From Asticcacaulis sp. AC460 (GTDB taxonomy: Bacteria; Pseudomonadota; Alphaproteobacteria; Caulobacterales; Caulobacteraceae), in NCBI RefSeq assembly GCF_000495795.1, contig NZ_AWGD01000043.1, positions 1-61,843 on the forward strand: a stretch of 61,843 bases of DNA, in the 5' to 3' direction. This document shows positions 1 through 8,263 of the stretch, piece after piece. Position 1 is the first letter of the stretch; every line of letters starts with the position of its first letter. The position numbers and the translations under genes are program-made. The notes below the pieces were generated by a model, which saw nothing but the letters and a program-made list of their open reading frames with translations, was not told where the DNA came from and did no database searches.

Positions 1-845
1 CGTCCCTGTCGCGCGCCAAGGCGCTGGGGCCGTCCGAGGACTGGCAAGGTGCCCGGCGGAAAACGCCGCAGGCCGTGTCGCGGCGCGGGCTTCTGGCCGG
101 CGGCGGGATCGCGGCGGGACTGGCCGCCGCCGTTGTCGGCGGGCTGTTTGTCTTCCGCCACAAGGAGGAGGCCATTACGGCGACAGGGGAAATCCGCCGG
201 TTGCCGATGAGCGACGGCTCGATCGCCGCCATTAATACCCAAAGCCGTATTCGCATCGAGATGTCGGAAAAGACGCGCAAGGTCGACCTGGTCGAGGGCG
301 AGGTGTGGTTCAAGGTCGCCAAGAACAAGGAGCGGCCGTTCGTGGTTGCCGCCGGCGATGCCCGGGTCCAGGCGGTCGGCACGGCTTTTTCCGTGCGGCG
401 GCTGGAGGGTGGCGCTGAGGTTCTGGTCACCGAAGGCACGGTCAAGGCCTGGCTGGAGGGCGATGACCGTCCGGCCGTGTGGCTGAAGGCCGGTGACCGC
501 ACCTTTATCGGCGCCCGTGCCGCCGGCGTCGACCATGCGCCGGAGGCGGTGGATAACGCGTTGGCATGGCGCGAAGGCAAGATCGCCCTGGCCGGCAAGA
601 CGCTGAGCGCCGTGGCCGACGACTATAACCGCTACAACCAGGTCAAGATCGTCATCCGCGATCCGCGACTGGGCAGTGAGCGCCTGCTGGGGCGGTTCAG
701 CACCGACGATCCGGAAGGCTTTTCGACGGCTGTGGCCCAGGCTTTTGGGGCGGAAATCACCCGTACAGGCTCGGTCATCTATATCGATACGAAAAAAAGT
801 GAAACGGCGGCTACGGAACTGCGTAATCCGGGCATCGTTCCCTAA
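1..845 (+). CDS. FecR-family anti-sigma/signal transducer, 5' end outside window
   Basis: The frame is open from base 3 with no start inside the window, so the N-terminus is missing; the GTG at 75 is internal. The visible part has a short cytoplasmic stretch, one membrane segment (LLAGGGIAAGLAAAVVGGLF), then a periplasmic FecR domain with the typical GEVWFKVAK and AVGTAFSVRR motifs, and a C-terminal secretin-like domain (DUF4974 type) beginning near NALAWREGKIAL. FecR proteins span the inner membrane, sense the N-terminal domain of a TonB receptor and control an ECF sigma factor. The STN-domain receptor 69 bases downstream fits this exactly. The partner sigma factor is expected just left of the window. 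Family assignment is firm; the signal is inferred. Confidence 0.92.
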   Translation, partial: SLSRAKALGPSEDWQGARRKTPQAVSRRGLLAGGGIAAGLAAAVVGGLFVFRHKEEAITATGEIRRLPMSDGSIAAINTQSRIRIEMSEKTRKVDLVEGEVWFKVAKNKERPFVVAAGDARVQAVGTAFSVRRLEGGAEVLVTEGTVKAWLEGDDRPAVWLKAGDRTFIGARAAGVDHAPEAVDNALAWREGKIALAGKTLSAVADDYNRYNQVKIVIRDPRLGSERLLGRFSTDDPEGFSTAVAQAFGAEITRTGSVIYIDTKKSETAATELRNPGIVP

Positions 846-892
846 GAGGCGGAAAAATCCGTCTCACATAAAAAGGCGCCGTCAAAGGCGCC
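846..892 (+). promoter_or_regulatory. Two small hairpins between fecR and the TonB receptor
   Basis: The gap holds an imperfect hairpin (GAGGCGGA/TCCGTCTC, 846-865, one G-T pair) followed by GGCGCC repeated at 875-880 and 887-892. Neither is followed by a T-run, so an mRNA processing or partial attenuation element is more likely than a full terminator. This is inference from base pairing only. Confidence 0.35.
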
Positions 893-914
893 GGCATATA
901 ACAGGAGGACAAAA

Positions 915-3914
915 ATGAAAAAGGCATGCGTGCGCCTGCTGAATCCCCATTTTCTGTTGGCGGGAACCACCCTGCTGATGGTGTCGGCCGCCCCGGCTTT
1001 TGCGCAAAACCAGGTCAGGACCTTCAACGTCCCGGCGCAACCGGCGCAGCAGGGCATCACCCAGTTTGCCGAACAGGCGGATATCCAGTTGGTGGCGCCG
1101 GAACGCCTGGTCGCCGGCCAGAAGACCGCTGCGGTACAAGGGACGATGCCGGTCAAGGACGGGCTGTCGCGGCTGTTGGCGGGTACAAATTTGACACCGG
1201 TTACCCAATCCAGTGGCGCTATCGTCCTGGCGGCCGCGCCGGCCTCGGCCCAGGCGCGCTACACCCCGACGGCGGCGGTGTCCGCCGCTGAGCCGGTCGA
1301 GCCGCAAGCCGTTGTGGAACCGGCCTCCGAAGTGGTGGTCAAGGGGATACGCGGCTCGCTGAACAAGGCACGCGACATCAAGCGCCGGGCGTCCAACTCC
1401 GTGGAAAGCATCGTCGCCGAAGACATCGGCAAGATGCCCGATCTGAACCTGGCCGAGTCGATCCAGCGCATCCCCGGCGTGGCCATGTCGCGCGAAGGCG
1501 GGGAAGGGCGGAATATTACGCTGCGCGGCTTCGGGCCGGACTTTACCCGCACAACCTTGAACGGCATGGAGGTACCGGCCAGTTCTGACGGGCTGGACAC
1601 CGGTGGGGTGACGATCAATGCCGGGCGGGCCTTCGATTTCCACCTGTTCGCCTCGGAACTGTTCAACCGGATCGATATCGAAAAGACCCAGAAGGCGTCT
1701 ACGGAAGAGGGTGGGATCGCCGGGACGGTCGGTTTGTATTCGGCGCGGCCGTTCGATTTCCGGGAAGATTTTACCGTCTCGGCCTCGGCGCAGGCCAACT
1801 ATAACCCCTTGACGGAAAAGGCGGATCCGCGCGTTGCCGTGCTGGTCAGCAAGAAGTTTCTCGACGGCAAGTTGGGCGCCCTGGTCTCGGCGGCGGTGTC
1901 GAACCGGACGGTGCACCAGGAAGGCTATTCCAGCGTGCGCTGGACCTCGCCCTATGTGAACGGGGACTCGTGGGCGGATTCCAATCCGACCGTCAGCGGG
2001 ACGCCGGCGTCGTGCGGCGCCGCCGATCCGCTGGACTGTCTGTGGGCGCCGCGGTTGCCGCGGGCCGACTTCTTCGGCAACGACCAGAAGCGGGTCGGGA
2101 TCACCGGATCCTTGCAGTACAAGCCTTCCGACGATCTGCTGATCACCTTCGATGCCCTGCATTCGGAGCTGAACAACGATCGCTACAGCTATAACTCGAT
2201 GGAGTGGCTGCTGACCCACGGCACGGCCGGCAACTATACCGGCCAGACGCCGGTGTCGTTCAAGGTCGGCCCGGACGGTAAAACCTTAGTGGCCGCCAGC
2301 TTCAACGATGTGACGTCGTGGTATGAGAGCCGGCACCAGGAATCCAAGTCGACATTCGATCAATTCGTGATTTCCGGAAAATGGCGAGTGTCCGACCGTC
2401 TGAGCTTTGACGGACTGATCGGCCAGGCGACCGATGACGCCGACCGGACCGAGCTGCGGTTCTACTTCCGATCGGTGCCGCACGCCTATGCATACGACTA
2501 CAGCGACAATGCCTACATCCCGAAAGTCAGTTTCGGCAGTTACGATCCGAATCTGGCGAGCAACTATGTCAACGCCCTGACGGCCGCCAATCGCGTCAAC
2601 AACGTCAAGAAGGAGAACTTCTCGACCAAGTTCGACGGCACCTATAATGGCGACGGTTTCTACATCCGGGCGGGTCTGAACTATAACGACCGCACGGTGC
2701 AGTATTCCGAAGGCTATGGCGCCAGCCCCAGTTTCAATCCGTCCAGCTATACCATGCCTTTCCCGATTGACAATTTCGGCAGCGGTCTGGATGGGGATCT
2801 GGTCAAGTTCCGCGTCGCCGACTTCGACGCCATCGCCGCGGCCGGGATCATCACGCCGGGCTATACCAACAATGCCGGTGCCGGCTGGACGGTCGGCGAA
2901 GAGACCATGGGCGGCTATGTCGAGCTGAACGGCGAGTACGACCTGGCCGGGATGCGGCTGCGGACCAATACGGGCCTGCGCTACGTCAAGACCAATGTCC
3001 GGTCGATCGCGCTGATCGCCGGTACGCGGGTCGAGGACAAGGTGTCGTATCAGAACTATCTGCCGTCGATCAACCTGGCGCTGGACGTTCGTTCGGACCT
3101 GGTGGTGCGTGCCGCCTATGGCCGCAGCATGACGCGGCCGGGGTTGAGCACCTTGAACATCGCCGGGCCGGTGTTTGGTTATACGACGCGCACCGTCGGC
3201 AATGTCGGCAACCCCGAGCTGAAGCCGTATGAGTCCAACGATGTCGATCTGAGCCTGGAATGGTATTTCGGCAAGGAAGGGTTGCTGTCGGTGGCGGTGT
3301 TCAACAAGGACATCGTGCGGTCGTTGAAGACCGACGTGGTGACCAAGATGGTCGATCCGTCCTTCTGGCCGGCCATGTACGCCGACCCGCAGTATGACGA
3401 GTCGTACAATGCCGATCCGGCCAAGGTGCCCTACACCTTCACCATTCCGGTCAACAGCGACAATGGCAACAGCGTCAAGGGCTTCGAAGTCACCTACAAC
3501 CAGCCCTTCACCTTCCTGCCCGGGCCGTGGTCGAACTTCGGTGTGGCGTCGAACTATACCCACGTGTCGGCCGAGGACTCGACCGGCCTGTCGCCCAATT
3601 CGTACAACCTGACGGTCTATTATGATACGGAGGCGTTCGGGGCGCGGGTATCGGTCAACAAGCGCGACGATTATCTGCTGAGCCAGCCTGGCGGTAACGG
3701 TCACGTCCAGGAACGCAAGTACGGGCCGACCCATGTCGACTTCGCCTCGTTCTATAAGGTCAGCGATAATTTGACCGTGACCTTCGAGGGGATCAATATT
3801 ACCGATGAGGTCGAACGGATCTACGGCACCGGTGACAGCGGCACCATGGATCTGACGCGGGAATATACCCATACCGGCAGCCAGTGGATATTGGGCGTAA
3901 GGTATCGGTATTGA
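915..3914 (+). CDS. TonB-dependent receptor/transducer with STN domain
   Basis: This 999-residue outer-membrane receptor starts at an ATG preceded by AGGAGG. It has a signal peptide ending near APAFAQ, an STN (secretin/TonB N-terminal) signalling domain at about residues 32-110, a plug with SVESIVAEDIGKMPDLNLAE and GGEGRNITLRGFG, and a beta-barrel ending in an aromatic residue (WILGVRYRY). The plug motifs are those of the TonB receptor family common in Xanthomonas and Caulobacter, which usually import plant oligosaccharides. The STN domain plus the upstream FecR points to cell-surface signalling that controls its own transcription. The pectinesterase fusion downstream suggests a pectin-derived ligand, which is inference. 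Confidence 0.93.
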   Translation: MKKACVRLLNPHFLLAGTTLLMVSAAPAFAQNQVRTFNVPAQPAQQGITQFAEQADIQLVAPERLVAGQKTAAVQGTMPVKDGLSRLLAGTNLTPVTQSSGAIVLAAAPASAQARYTPTAAVSAAEPVEPQAVVEPASEVVVKGIRGSLNKARDIKRRASNSVESIVAEDIGKMPDLNLAESIQRIPGVAMSREGGEGRNITLRGFGPDFTRTTLNGMEVPASSDGLDTGGVTINAGRAFDFHLFASELFNRIDIEKTQKASTEEGGIAGTVGLYSARPFDFREDFTVSASAQANYNPLTEKADPRVAVLVSKKFLDGKLGALVSAAVSNRTVHQEGYSSVRWTSPYVNGDSWADSNPTVSGTPASCGAADPLDCLWAPRLPRADFFGNDQKRVGITGSLQYKPSDDLLITFDALHSELNNDRYSYNSMEWLLTHGTAGNYTGQTPVSFKVGPDGKTLVAASFNDVTSWYESRHQESKSTFDQFVISGKWRVSDRLSFDGLIGQATDDADRTELRFYFRSVPHAYAYDYSDNAYIPKVSFGSYDPNLASNYVNALTAANRVNNVKKENFSTKFDGTYNGDGFYIRAGLNYNDRTVQYSEGYGASPSFNPSSYTMPFPIDNFGSGLDGDLVKFRVADFDAIAAAGIITPGYTNNAGAGWTVGEETMGGYVELNGEYDLAGMRLRTNTGLRYVKTNVRSIALIAGTRVEDKVSYQNYLPSINLALDVRSDLVVRAAYGRSMTRPGLSTLNIAGPVFGYTTRTVGNVGNPELKPYESNDVDLSLEWYFGKEGLLSVAVFNKDIVRSLKTDVVTKMVDPSFWPAMYADPQYDESYNADPAKVPYTFTIPVNSDNGNSVKGFEVTYNQPFTFLPGPWSNFGVASNYTHVSAEDSTGLSPNSYNLTVYYDTEAFGARVSVNKRDDYLLSQPGGNGHVQERKYGPTHVDFASFYKVSDNLTVTFEGINITDEVERIYGTGDSGTMDLTREYTHTGSQWILGVRYRY

Positions 3915-3915
3915 T

Positions 3916-4059
3916 CAAGACTGTTGGAAACTCCGTCCGGCTGGCCTGCAAAGTGCCGTTTTCTGCGCTTCCGGTGCTCACGTACTTAAGTACGCTCCGC
4001 TCCGGTTCTCGAAACCAGCCCTTTTCGGCTCAGCCTGACGGCTTTCCAAACAGTCTTTT
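3916..4059. repeat. Long imperfect inverted repeat after the TonB receptor
   Basis: Outer arms AAGACTGTTGGAAA (about 3918-3931) and TTTCCAAACAGTCTT (about 4043-4057) pair, with further pairing inward (CCGTCCGGCT against AGCCTGACGG). The centre carries a perfect 14-bp palindrome CGTACTTAAGTACG at about 3980-3993. No coding potential is evident. It looks like a small REP- or MITE-like element and may also terminate receptor transcription, since the right arm runs into CTTTTCT. Confidence 0.55.
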
Positions 4060-4094
4060 CTGCTGGTTCGGCGTCGTGTTGTGGAGGCTGAACC

Positions 4095-4140
4095 AACCCC
4101 TCACCCCCACCCTCTCCCCTCAAGTGGGGAGAGGGAGTTT
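4095..4140. repeat. Intergenic hairpin repeat, family A (copy 1)
   Basis: A short C-rich element with the hairpin CTCTCCCC/GGGGAGAG just upstream of the pectinesterase start. It belongs to a family with five more copies in the window (10326, 12489, 13542, 17754, 20691). This copy lacks the clear first hairpin of the others. Confidence 0.6.
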
Positions 4141-4161
4141 ACAGTGCCGTCGGTGGGATAC

Positions 4162-6117
4162 ATGAAAAAGCTGCTTGTCCTTGCTGGTCTTTTGTTTGCT
4201 GCGGTTCCCGCCCTGGCCGGGGAGACGCGGCCGGTCGATGACAGCTATACCGTCTCGCAAAGGTGGGACGGCTATAAGGACAAGTATCCCGGCATCAGCC
4301 GGCCGGCCGCCGAGTTCCAGGCCGGGCAGAAGGTCTTGTTCGATCAGTTATACAAGAAGGACGGCAGCCGCGAGCTGCATGTCGATGTGTTCCTGCCCGT
4401 CAAGGCCAATGGCCAGGGTATCCTCCTGGTCCACGGCGGCGGCTGGCGGTCGGGCGACAAGTCGCACTTCTATGTCATGGCCAGCCGGCTGGCCCAGCGT
4501 GGCTATACCGTCTTCCTGCCCGAGTTCCGGCTGTCGCCCGAAGCGCGCTATCCGGCCGGGTTGCAGGATGTCAATGACGCTATTGTGTGGGCCAAGGCGT
4601 ATCCGGGTATCGACCGGCTGGCCATCGGCGGGGCGTCGTCGGGCGGCCAGATGGCGTCGTTGCTGGCCTATACGGCCGAGCAGGACCTGTTCAAGGGGCA
4701 GGCCGGCGATACGAGCGTCAATGCCCTGATCGATCTGGATGGGGTGCTGGATTTTACCACGCCGTTGGCTCTGCAGAACGAGAACAAGCCCAATTCTGTG
4801 GCGTCGCAATGGCTGGGCGGATCGTTTGAGCAGGCGCCGGACATCTGGCGCCAGGCCAGCGCCGCCAGCCATGTCAGCGCCAGTTCGCCGCCGACCCTGA
4901 TCATCAGTTCCGGATTGCCGCGGTTTACCGCCGGGCACGAGGACGTGGCGGCGAAGCTGGATGGGTTCGGTATCCGGCATGATTATTTTGCGTTTTCCAA
5001 CGCGCCACATGATGTCTGGCTGTTCGATCCCTGGTTCAGCCAGATCGTCGACCAGATGGATGCCTTCCTGCAGGCGGGCGAGGTGCGTTACGAGGTCAGC
5101 GGCAGTTGCGGGGCGCGGCCGAAATGTTTCGCCTCGATCCAGGCGGCGGTCGATGCCGCCGCACAGGATCGCGGCGGTCCGTGGGCAGTTGTCGATATCG
5201 CGGCCGGTGACTATTACGAAAAGGTGACGGTGAGCCGTAGCCAGGTCCGTCTGCGCGGCCAGGGTGCCGGCACGACGCGGCTGCATTTCGACGCCGTGGC
5301 CCAGACCGCCGGCAAGTACCATCGCAACAACTGGGGCACGCCGGGTTCGGCGACCCTGACCATCGATGGCGATCAGGTCGAGGTCGAGGGTTTGACCGTC
5401 GAGAACACCTTCGACTACCTGGCCAACGATGCGCGGCCGGAAGGTGATCCGTCGAAGATCGGCAACAGCCAGGGTGTGGCTTTGTTGCTAGACATTCACA
5501 GCGATCGGGTGACGGTGACGAAGTCGGCCCTGGTCGGGTATCAAGACACGCTGTTTGCCAATGGCGGGCGGGTGTGGATCCGCGACAGTTCGGTGTCGGG
5601 CAATATCGACTTCATCTTCGGCAATGGCCGGGTGCTGATCGAGGACAGCGAAATCATCACCCGCCGCCGTGCGGTGGTGCCGCCTGCCGGGGAGTATCAG
5701 TCGTTCCTGACTGCTCCGTCGACCCAGTTGAGCCAGGCCATGGGGATTGTGATTTATCGCTCGCGGCTGACGCGGGAGCCGGGTGTGCCCGACGCTTCGA
5801 TCGCCTTGGGCCGGCCATGGCATCCGACCACCACCTTTGCCGACGGGCGGTATGCTGACCCGAATGCCGTGGGCCAGGCGTCATTTCTGGATTGCTGGAT
5901 GGATGCGCATATCCATCCGGACCATTGGACCGTCATGAATGGCACGGCGCGCGACGGCACCAAGACCGCGGTGTTCAAGCCGCAGGATTCCCGTTTCTTC
6001 GAAATGGGTTCGCATGGGCCCGGTGCGCGCCACAACGATATCGGTATTGTCTGGCAGGGGGGCGTCGGGATCGATACCGTTCGCGAGGCTTTCTTCGAGG
6101 GCTGGCCGCAGCCTTAG
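4162..6117 (+). CDS. Secreted alpha/beta-hydrolase esterase fused to pectin methylesterase
   Basis: The 651-residue protein joins two esterases. After a signal peptide (MKKLLVLAGLLFAAVPALA) comes an alpha/beta hydrolase with the HGGGW oxyanion motif and a GASSG nucleophile elbow (Ser about 159), resembling carbohydrate acetyl/feruloyl esterases. From about residue 310 follows a carbohydrate esterase family 8 pectinesterase beta-helix with GYQDTL (Asp about 462), GNIDFIFGNG (Asp about 483) and LGRPW (Arg about 551), all catalytic signatures of that family. The predicted role is removal of methyl and probably acetyl groups from pectin in the periplasm or outside. I chose ATG 4162 because the signal peptide starts there; the open frame runs further upstream through a repeat. 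A strong terminator follows. Confidence 0.92.
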   Translation: MKKLLVLAGLLFAAVPALAGETRPVDDSYTVSQRWDGYKDKYPGISRPAAEFQAGQKVLFDQLYKKDGSRELHVDVFLPVKANGQGILLVHGGGWRSGDKSHFYVMASRLAQRGYTVFLPEFRLSPEARYPAGLQDVNDAIVWAKAYPGIDRLAIGGASSGGQMASLLAYTAEQDLFKGQAGDTSVNALIDLDGVLDFTTPLALQNENKPNSVASQWLGGSFEQAPDIWRQASAASHVSASSPPTLIISSGLPRFTAGHEDVAAKLDGFGIRHDYFAFSNAPHDVWLFDPWFSQIVDQMDAFLQAGEVRYEVSGSCGARPKCFASIQAAVDAAAQDRGGPWAVVDIAAGDYYEKVTVSRSQVRLRGQGAGTTRLHFDAVAQTAGKYHRNNWGTPGSATLTIDGDQVEVEGLTVENTFDYLANDARPEGDPSKIGNSQGVALLLDIHSDRVTVTKSALVGYQDTLFANGGRVWIRDSSVSGNIDFIFGNGRVLIEDSEIITRRRAVVPPAGEYQSFLTAPSTQLSQAMGIVIYRSRLTREPGVPDASIALGRPWHPTTTFADGRYADPNAVGQASFLDCWMDAHIHPDHWTVMNGTARDGTKTAVFKPQDSRFFEMGSHGPGARHNDIGIVWQGGVGIDTVREAFFEGWPQP

Positions 6118-6167
6118 GTTTTGTTCTTCCCTAGCGCTTCCGCTCCCCGTGGACGTGCTTTGTACCT

Positions 6168-6208
6168 GGACTGCCTTGGTCGCCCCGACCAGGCAGTCCT
6201 TTTTTTGT
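6168..6208 (+). terminator. Rho-independent terminator after the pectinesterase gene
   Basis: The perfect outer stem GGACTGCC/GGCAGTCC with inner GGTCG/CGACC is followed by a run of Ts. It sits between this gene and the convergent minus-strand gene ending at 6217. Confidence 0.88.
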
Positions 6209-6216
6209 TTAGATAC

Positions 6217-6591
6217 CTACGCGGCGCCTTTGATCTTGTCGAAATATTCGCGGCCATAGGCGACGAGTTGGCCTTCCGTCGGATCGTTGATGGTTTCATA
6301 GCCGACAATGTGGTTGACCAAGGCCGGGCGGTGGCTGGTGACGTAATGTTTGAATTCGCTCAAACCCGTGTGACCGCCTGTCACAAGAACCTGTTCCAGT
6401 CCGGCCAGGTCATCGCAGACCGCAGCGAAGAATTCATGGGCATGGCGGACATCGCTGTTGTGCTGGGGCGTGGATTTGCCGCTGGCCTTGAGAAAGCGGG
6501 AGTGATGCGCTTCGGCATTGATGCGCGTGATTTGGGCTTTGTGCGGATCGACGGTGATGACGGCGCGGATATAGGCCGGTTCTGAAGACAT
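6217..6591 (-). CDS. Bacterial release-factor-like (baeRF-type) small protein
   Basis: The 124-residue protein resembles small proteins annotated as translational machinery proteins, which look like a single domain of the archaeal/eukaryotic release factor eRF1. Supporting motifs are the N-terminal AVITVDPHKAQITRI strand, VLVTGGHTGLSEFKHYV, and the C-terminal signature GYETINDPTEGQLVAYGREY. The molecular role is unknown; links to ribosome rescue or stress are suggestions in the literature for related families, not shown here. The start at 6591 follows a weak AGGAA; a longer open frame upstream to 6777 reads through the terminator of the cold-shock gene and was rejected. Confidence 0.75.
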   Translation of the reverse strand: MSSEPAYIRAVITVDPHKAQITRINAEAHHSRFLKASGKSTPQHNSDVRHAHEFFAAVCDDLAGLEQVLVTGGHTGLSEFKHYVTSHRPALVNHIVGYETINDPTEGQLVAYGREYFDKIKGAA

Positions 6592-6741
6592 GAAAGGTTC
6601 CTGTAAAACGTAGCCAAGCCTTAGGCCTAGTTTCATCAGGATGAGATGGGGTTTAGTCGTCAGACGCTGATCACGCCGATAATTCGAAAAACACGCCGGT
6701 TTGCGCGTAGCGACGGCCGGTCCGTGGCGGTCATAGCGCAT

Positions 6742-6773
6742 AAAAAAGGCCGACCCAGAGGGCCGGCCTTTCG
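6742..6773 (-). terminator. Terminator of the cold-shock gene
   Basis: Read on the minus strand, a stem of AGGCCGGCCCTCTGGGTCGG type (GGCCGGCCC/GGGTCGGCC, one mismatch) is followed by TTTTTTAT. It lies 25 bases after the stop of the cold-shock gene. Confidence 0.85.
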
Positions 6774-6797
6774 TCAATTGCGGCTTTGAACCGTAAT

Positions 6798-7007
6798 TTA
6801 TGCGTTTTCGAGTTGCTCGGCCGACATCTTGCCGGACTTTGCATCCCGTTGCAGTTCGTAGGAGATCTGCTGGCCTTCGTTCAGGCCGTTCATGCCGGCG
6901 CGTTCAACCGCGCTGACGTGAACGAACACGTCCTGGCCGCCGTCCGACGGCGCGATGAAACCGAAACCCTTGGTGGAGTTGAACCACTTGACTGTACCAA
7001 CGCTCAT
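6798..7007 (-). CDS. CspA-family cold-shock RNA chaperone
   Basis: The 69-residue protein is a single cold-shock domain, an OB fold binding single-stranded RNA and DNA. It begins [18 protein letters not shown], with RNP1 (KGFGFI) and RNP2 (VFVHV) motifs intact, which is the usual full length for the family. It acts in the cytoplasm to melt RNA structure during cold or growth transitions. The start at 7007 follows an AAAGG. The open frame upstream, about 150 bases, is likely the untranslated leader, which in this family often controls expression. Which of the paralogues usually found in a genome this is cannot be told. Confidence 0.95.
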   Translation of the reverse strand: MSVGTVKWFNSTKGFGFIAPSDGGQDVFVHVSAVERAGMNGLNEGQQISYELQRDAKSGKMSAEQLENA

Positions 7008-7343
7008 AATGAAGCCTTTCCATGGCAATGTTATACGCGCCCGTGCACAGACACAGGCGCCTCTCGAATAAATTTTGAATGGAAGGTTCGCCACGAGCGC
7101 GTGTAAAGCGTTCAACAAATCAGCATACAAGCAAAAGTCGATGCCGGATTTATACATGAATTTATTTTATCGATCAAGCTGCGATTACAGATTTATATTC
7201 TATATGCGTTTCGTATTATTTTATGGAGGTCGATAGCTGCGATCTGAGTGGGGGCTGGGTGCTGGCGTTTCGTACCCAAACGTCCGGATTGACCTCTTCG
7301 CCGATTCAGATGAGCCCATCTTATCCACAGAGGAGGCGGGAAC
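7008..7343. other. AT-rich intergenic region between divergent genes
   Basis: This 336-base stretch separates the cold-shock gene (minus) from the hypothetical gene at 7344 (plus). It must hold the promoters of both and a leader for the cold-shock mRNA. It is clearly more AT-rich than the flanks (about 7130-7220). I see no conserved gene or strong operator. Confidence 0.5.
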
Positions 7344-7730
7344 ATGCGGCGGATACGGCCGGTTGCGATACGGGTGGTTGCCAAGCCTTTGCGCAGGGCG
7401 AGGAAAACCGGTGAGGCCCGGTCGAAGGGGCGCGACGGTGAGGCGCCTTTGCCGGCGGATATCAACTATGCTTCGCTTGCCGAGAGGACCATGGCCTTCA
7501 TCATGGCCTATGGGTCGGAAAAGGGGCGCATGGTCGCGGCCAAGTATTTCCTGGACAGGGACGAGGCTATGCGCAAAGCGGAAAAGAAGACGCCACATAT
7601 ACCGGTCATCCAGTATGTTATTACCGGAGAGCCACCGCCGTTGGGCGAGGGGGAGTATGACACCTCCATCGTCGAGGAGGGCGAGGTTGATGGTGAGGCG
7701 GAACTGCGCAAGCGGTTCGGGATGTCTTGA
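7344..7730 (+). CDS. Hypothetical protein, 128 residues
   Basis: I do not recognise this protein. The ATG is preceded by a good AGGAGG at 7331, and codon use matches neighbouring genes. The N-terminal 30 residues are basic (RRIRP, RRARKTG, RSKGRDG), the middle has a helical segment (YASLAERTMAFIMAYGSEKG) and the C-terminus is acidic (IVEEGEVDGEAELRKRF). No membrane segment or signal peptide is seen. The basic head and acidic tail would suit a nucleic-acid- or protein-binding adaptor, but that is only a composition argument. It is convergent with the exchanger operon. Confidence 0.6.
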   Translation: MRRIRPVAIRVVAKPLRRARKTGEARSKGRDGEAPLPADINYASLAERTMAFIMAYGSEKGRMVAAKYFLDRDEAMRKAEKKTPHIPVIQYVITGEPPPLGEGEYDTSIVEEGEVDGEAELRKRFGMS

Positions 7731-7743
7731 GCGGGCGGACGGA

Positions 7744-7911
7744 CTACGAGACGATGTGTGTCAGCACAAGGCTTATCGTTATGACAAGGCACACGACCAC
7801 ACCGGCTGCGACGGCGCCTTTCCATGTTTTCGCGGTCCAGCCCATGCCCCAAGCGCGCGGGCCGAACCAATCGCGCCAGTCATCGAAACCATCGAACCTC
7901 TTTCGCTTCAT
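7744..7911 (-). CDS. Small single-pass membrane protein, 55 residues
   Basis: This short gene starts with ATG at 7911 and overlaps the stop of the upstream gene by four bases (ATGA), an arrangement typical of translational coupling. The product begins MKRKRFDGFDDWRDWFGP, is rich in Trp and charged residues at the N-terminus, and ends in a membrane helix (GVVVCLVITISLVLTHIVS). It is the last gene of a three-gene operon behind the cation/Ca2+ exchanger. I do not recognise a family. Coupling, a credible membrane helix and an N-terminus facing the cytoplasm support it as a real small protein. Confidence 0.62.
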   Translation of the reverse strand: MKRKRFDGFDDWRDWFGPRAWGMGWTAKTWKGAVAAGVVVCLVITISLVLTHIVS

Positions 7912-8246
7912 GACGTGCGATCCTGACTAGGGTGGGAGGCGCTGCGCCGCGGCGGAAAGATTCCGAGACGCCAGAAGTAAAGGATCAGGGCTGCCGTCGA
8001 CATAAAAAGCATAATCCATAGGGCGGCGTTGATGATCTGATCGGTCTGGCTGAGATAGTGCGTGGTGCGATTCACCGTCTGGGCGATAACGAAACCCTGC
8101 GCCGAATCGGGGGCGAGCGGCCGGTTGGCTTCGAGGTAAAGGGTGTGTCCGATCATGCTGAACGCGAATAGCGAGTCGATCCAGCATGGGATCGCAATTT
8201 TCAGGAACGGCACCTTGCGACCTTGGCGGTCTATAAGCTTGGACAT
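7908..8246 (-). CDS. Small membrane protein of the exchanger operon
   Basis: The 112-residue product has two predicted membrane helices, around residues 15-37 (AIPCWIDSLFAFSMIGHTLY) and 72-93 (ALWIMLFMSTAALILYFWRL), with a basic tail (PPRRSASHPSQDR). No family was recognised. It starts 17 bases after the exchanger gene ends and is coupled by a four-base overlap to the 55-residue gene that follows, so all three are probably one transcript. It might be a partner of the transporter. The open frame runs upstream to 8369 inside the exchanger gene; ATG 8246 was chosen because it lies outside that gene. Confidence 0.7.
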   Translation of the reverse strand: MSKLIDRQGRKVPFLKIAIPCWIDSLFAFSMIGHTLYLEANRPLAPDSAQGFVIAQTVNRTTHYLSQTDQIINAALWIMLFMSTAALILYFWRLGIFPPRRSASHPSQDRTS

Positions 8247-8263
8247 GGAGACGATCCCTTTCG

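Noticed and set aside
2286..3872. Long minus-strand open frames opposite the first TonB receptor (also 882-2219) and opposite other receptors and enzymes
   Set aside because: These arise from GC-rich codon bias on the coding strand and encode no recognisable protein.
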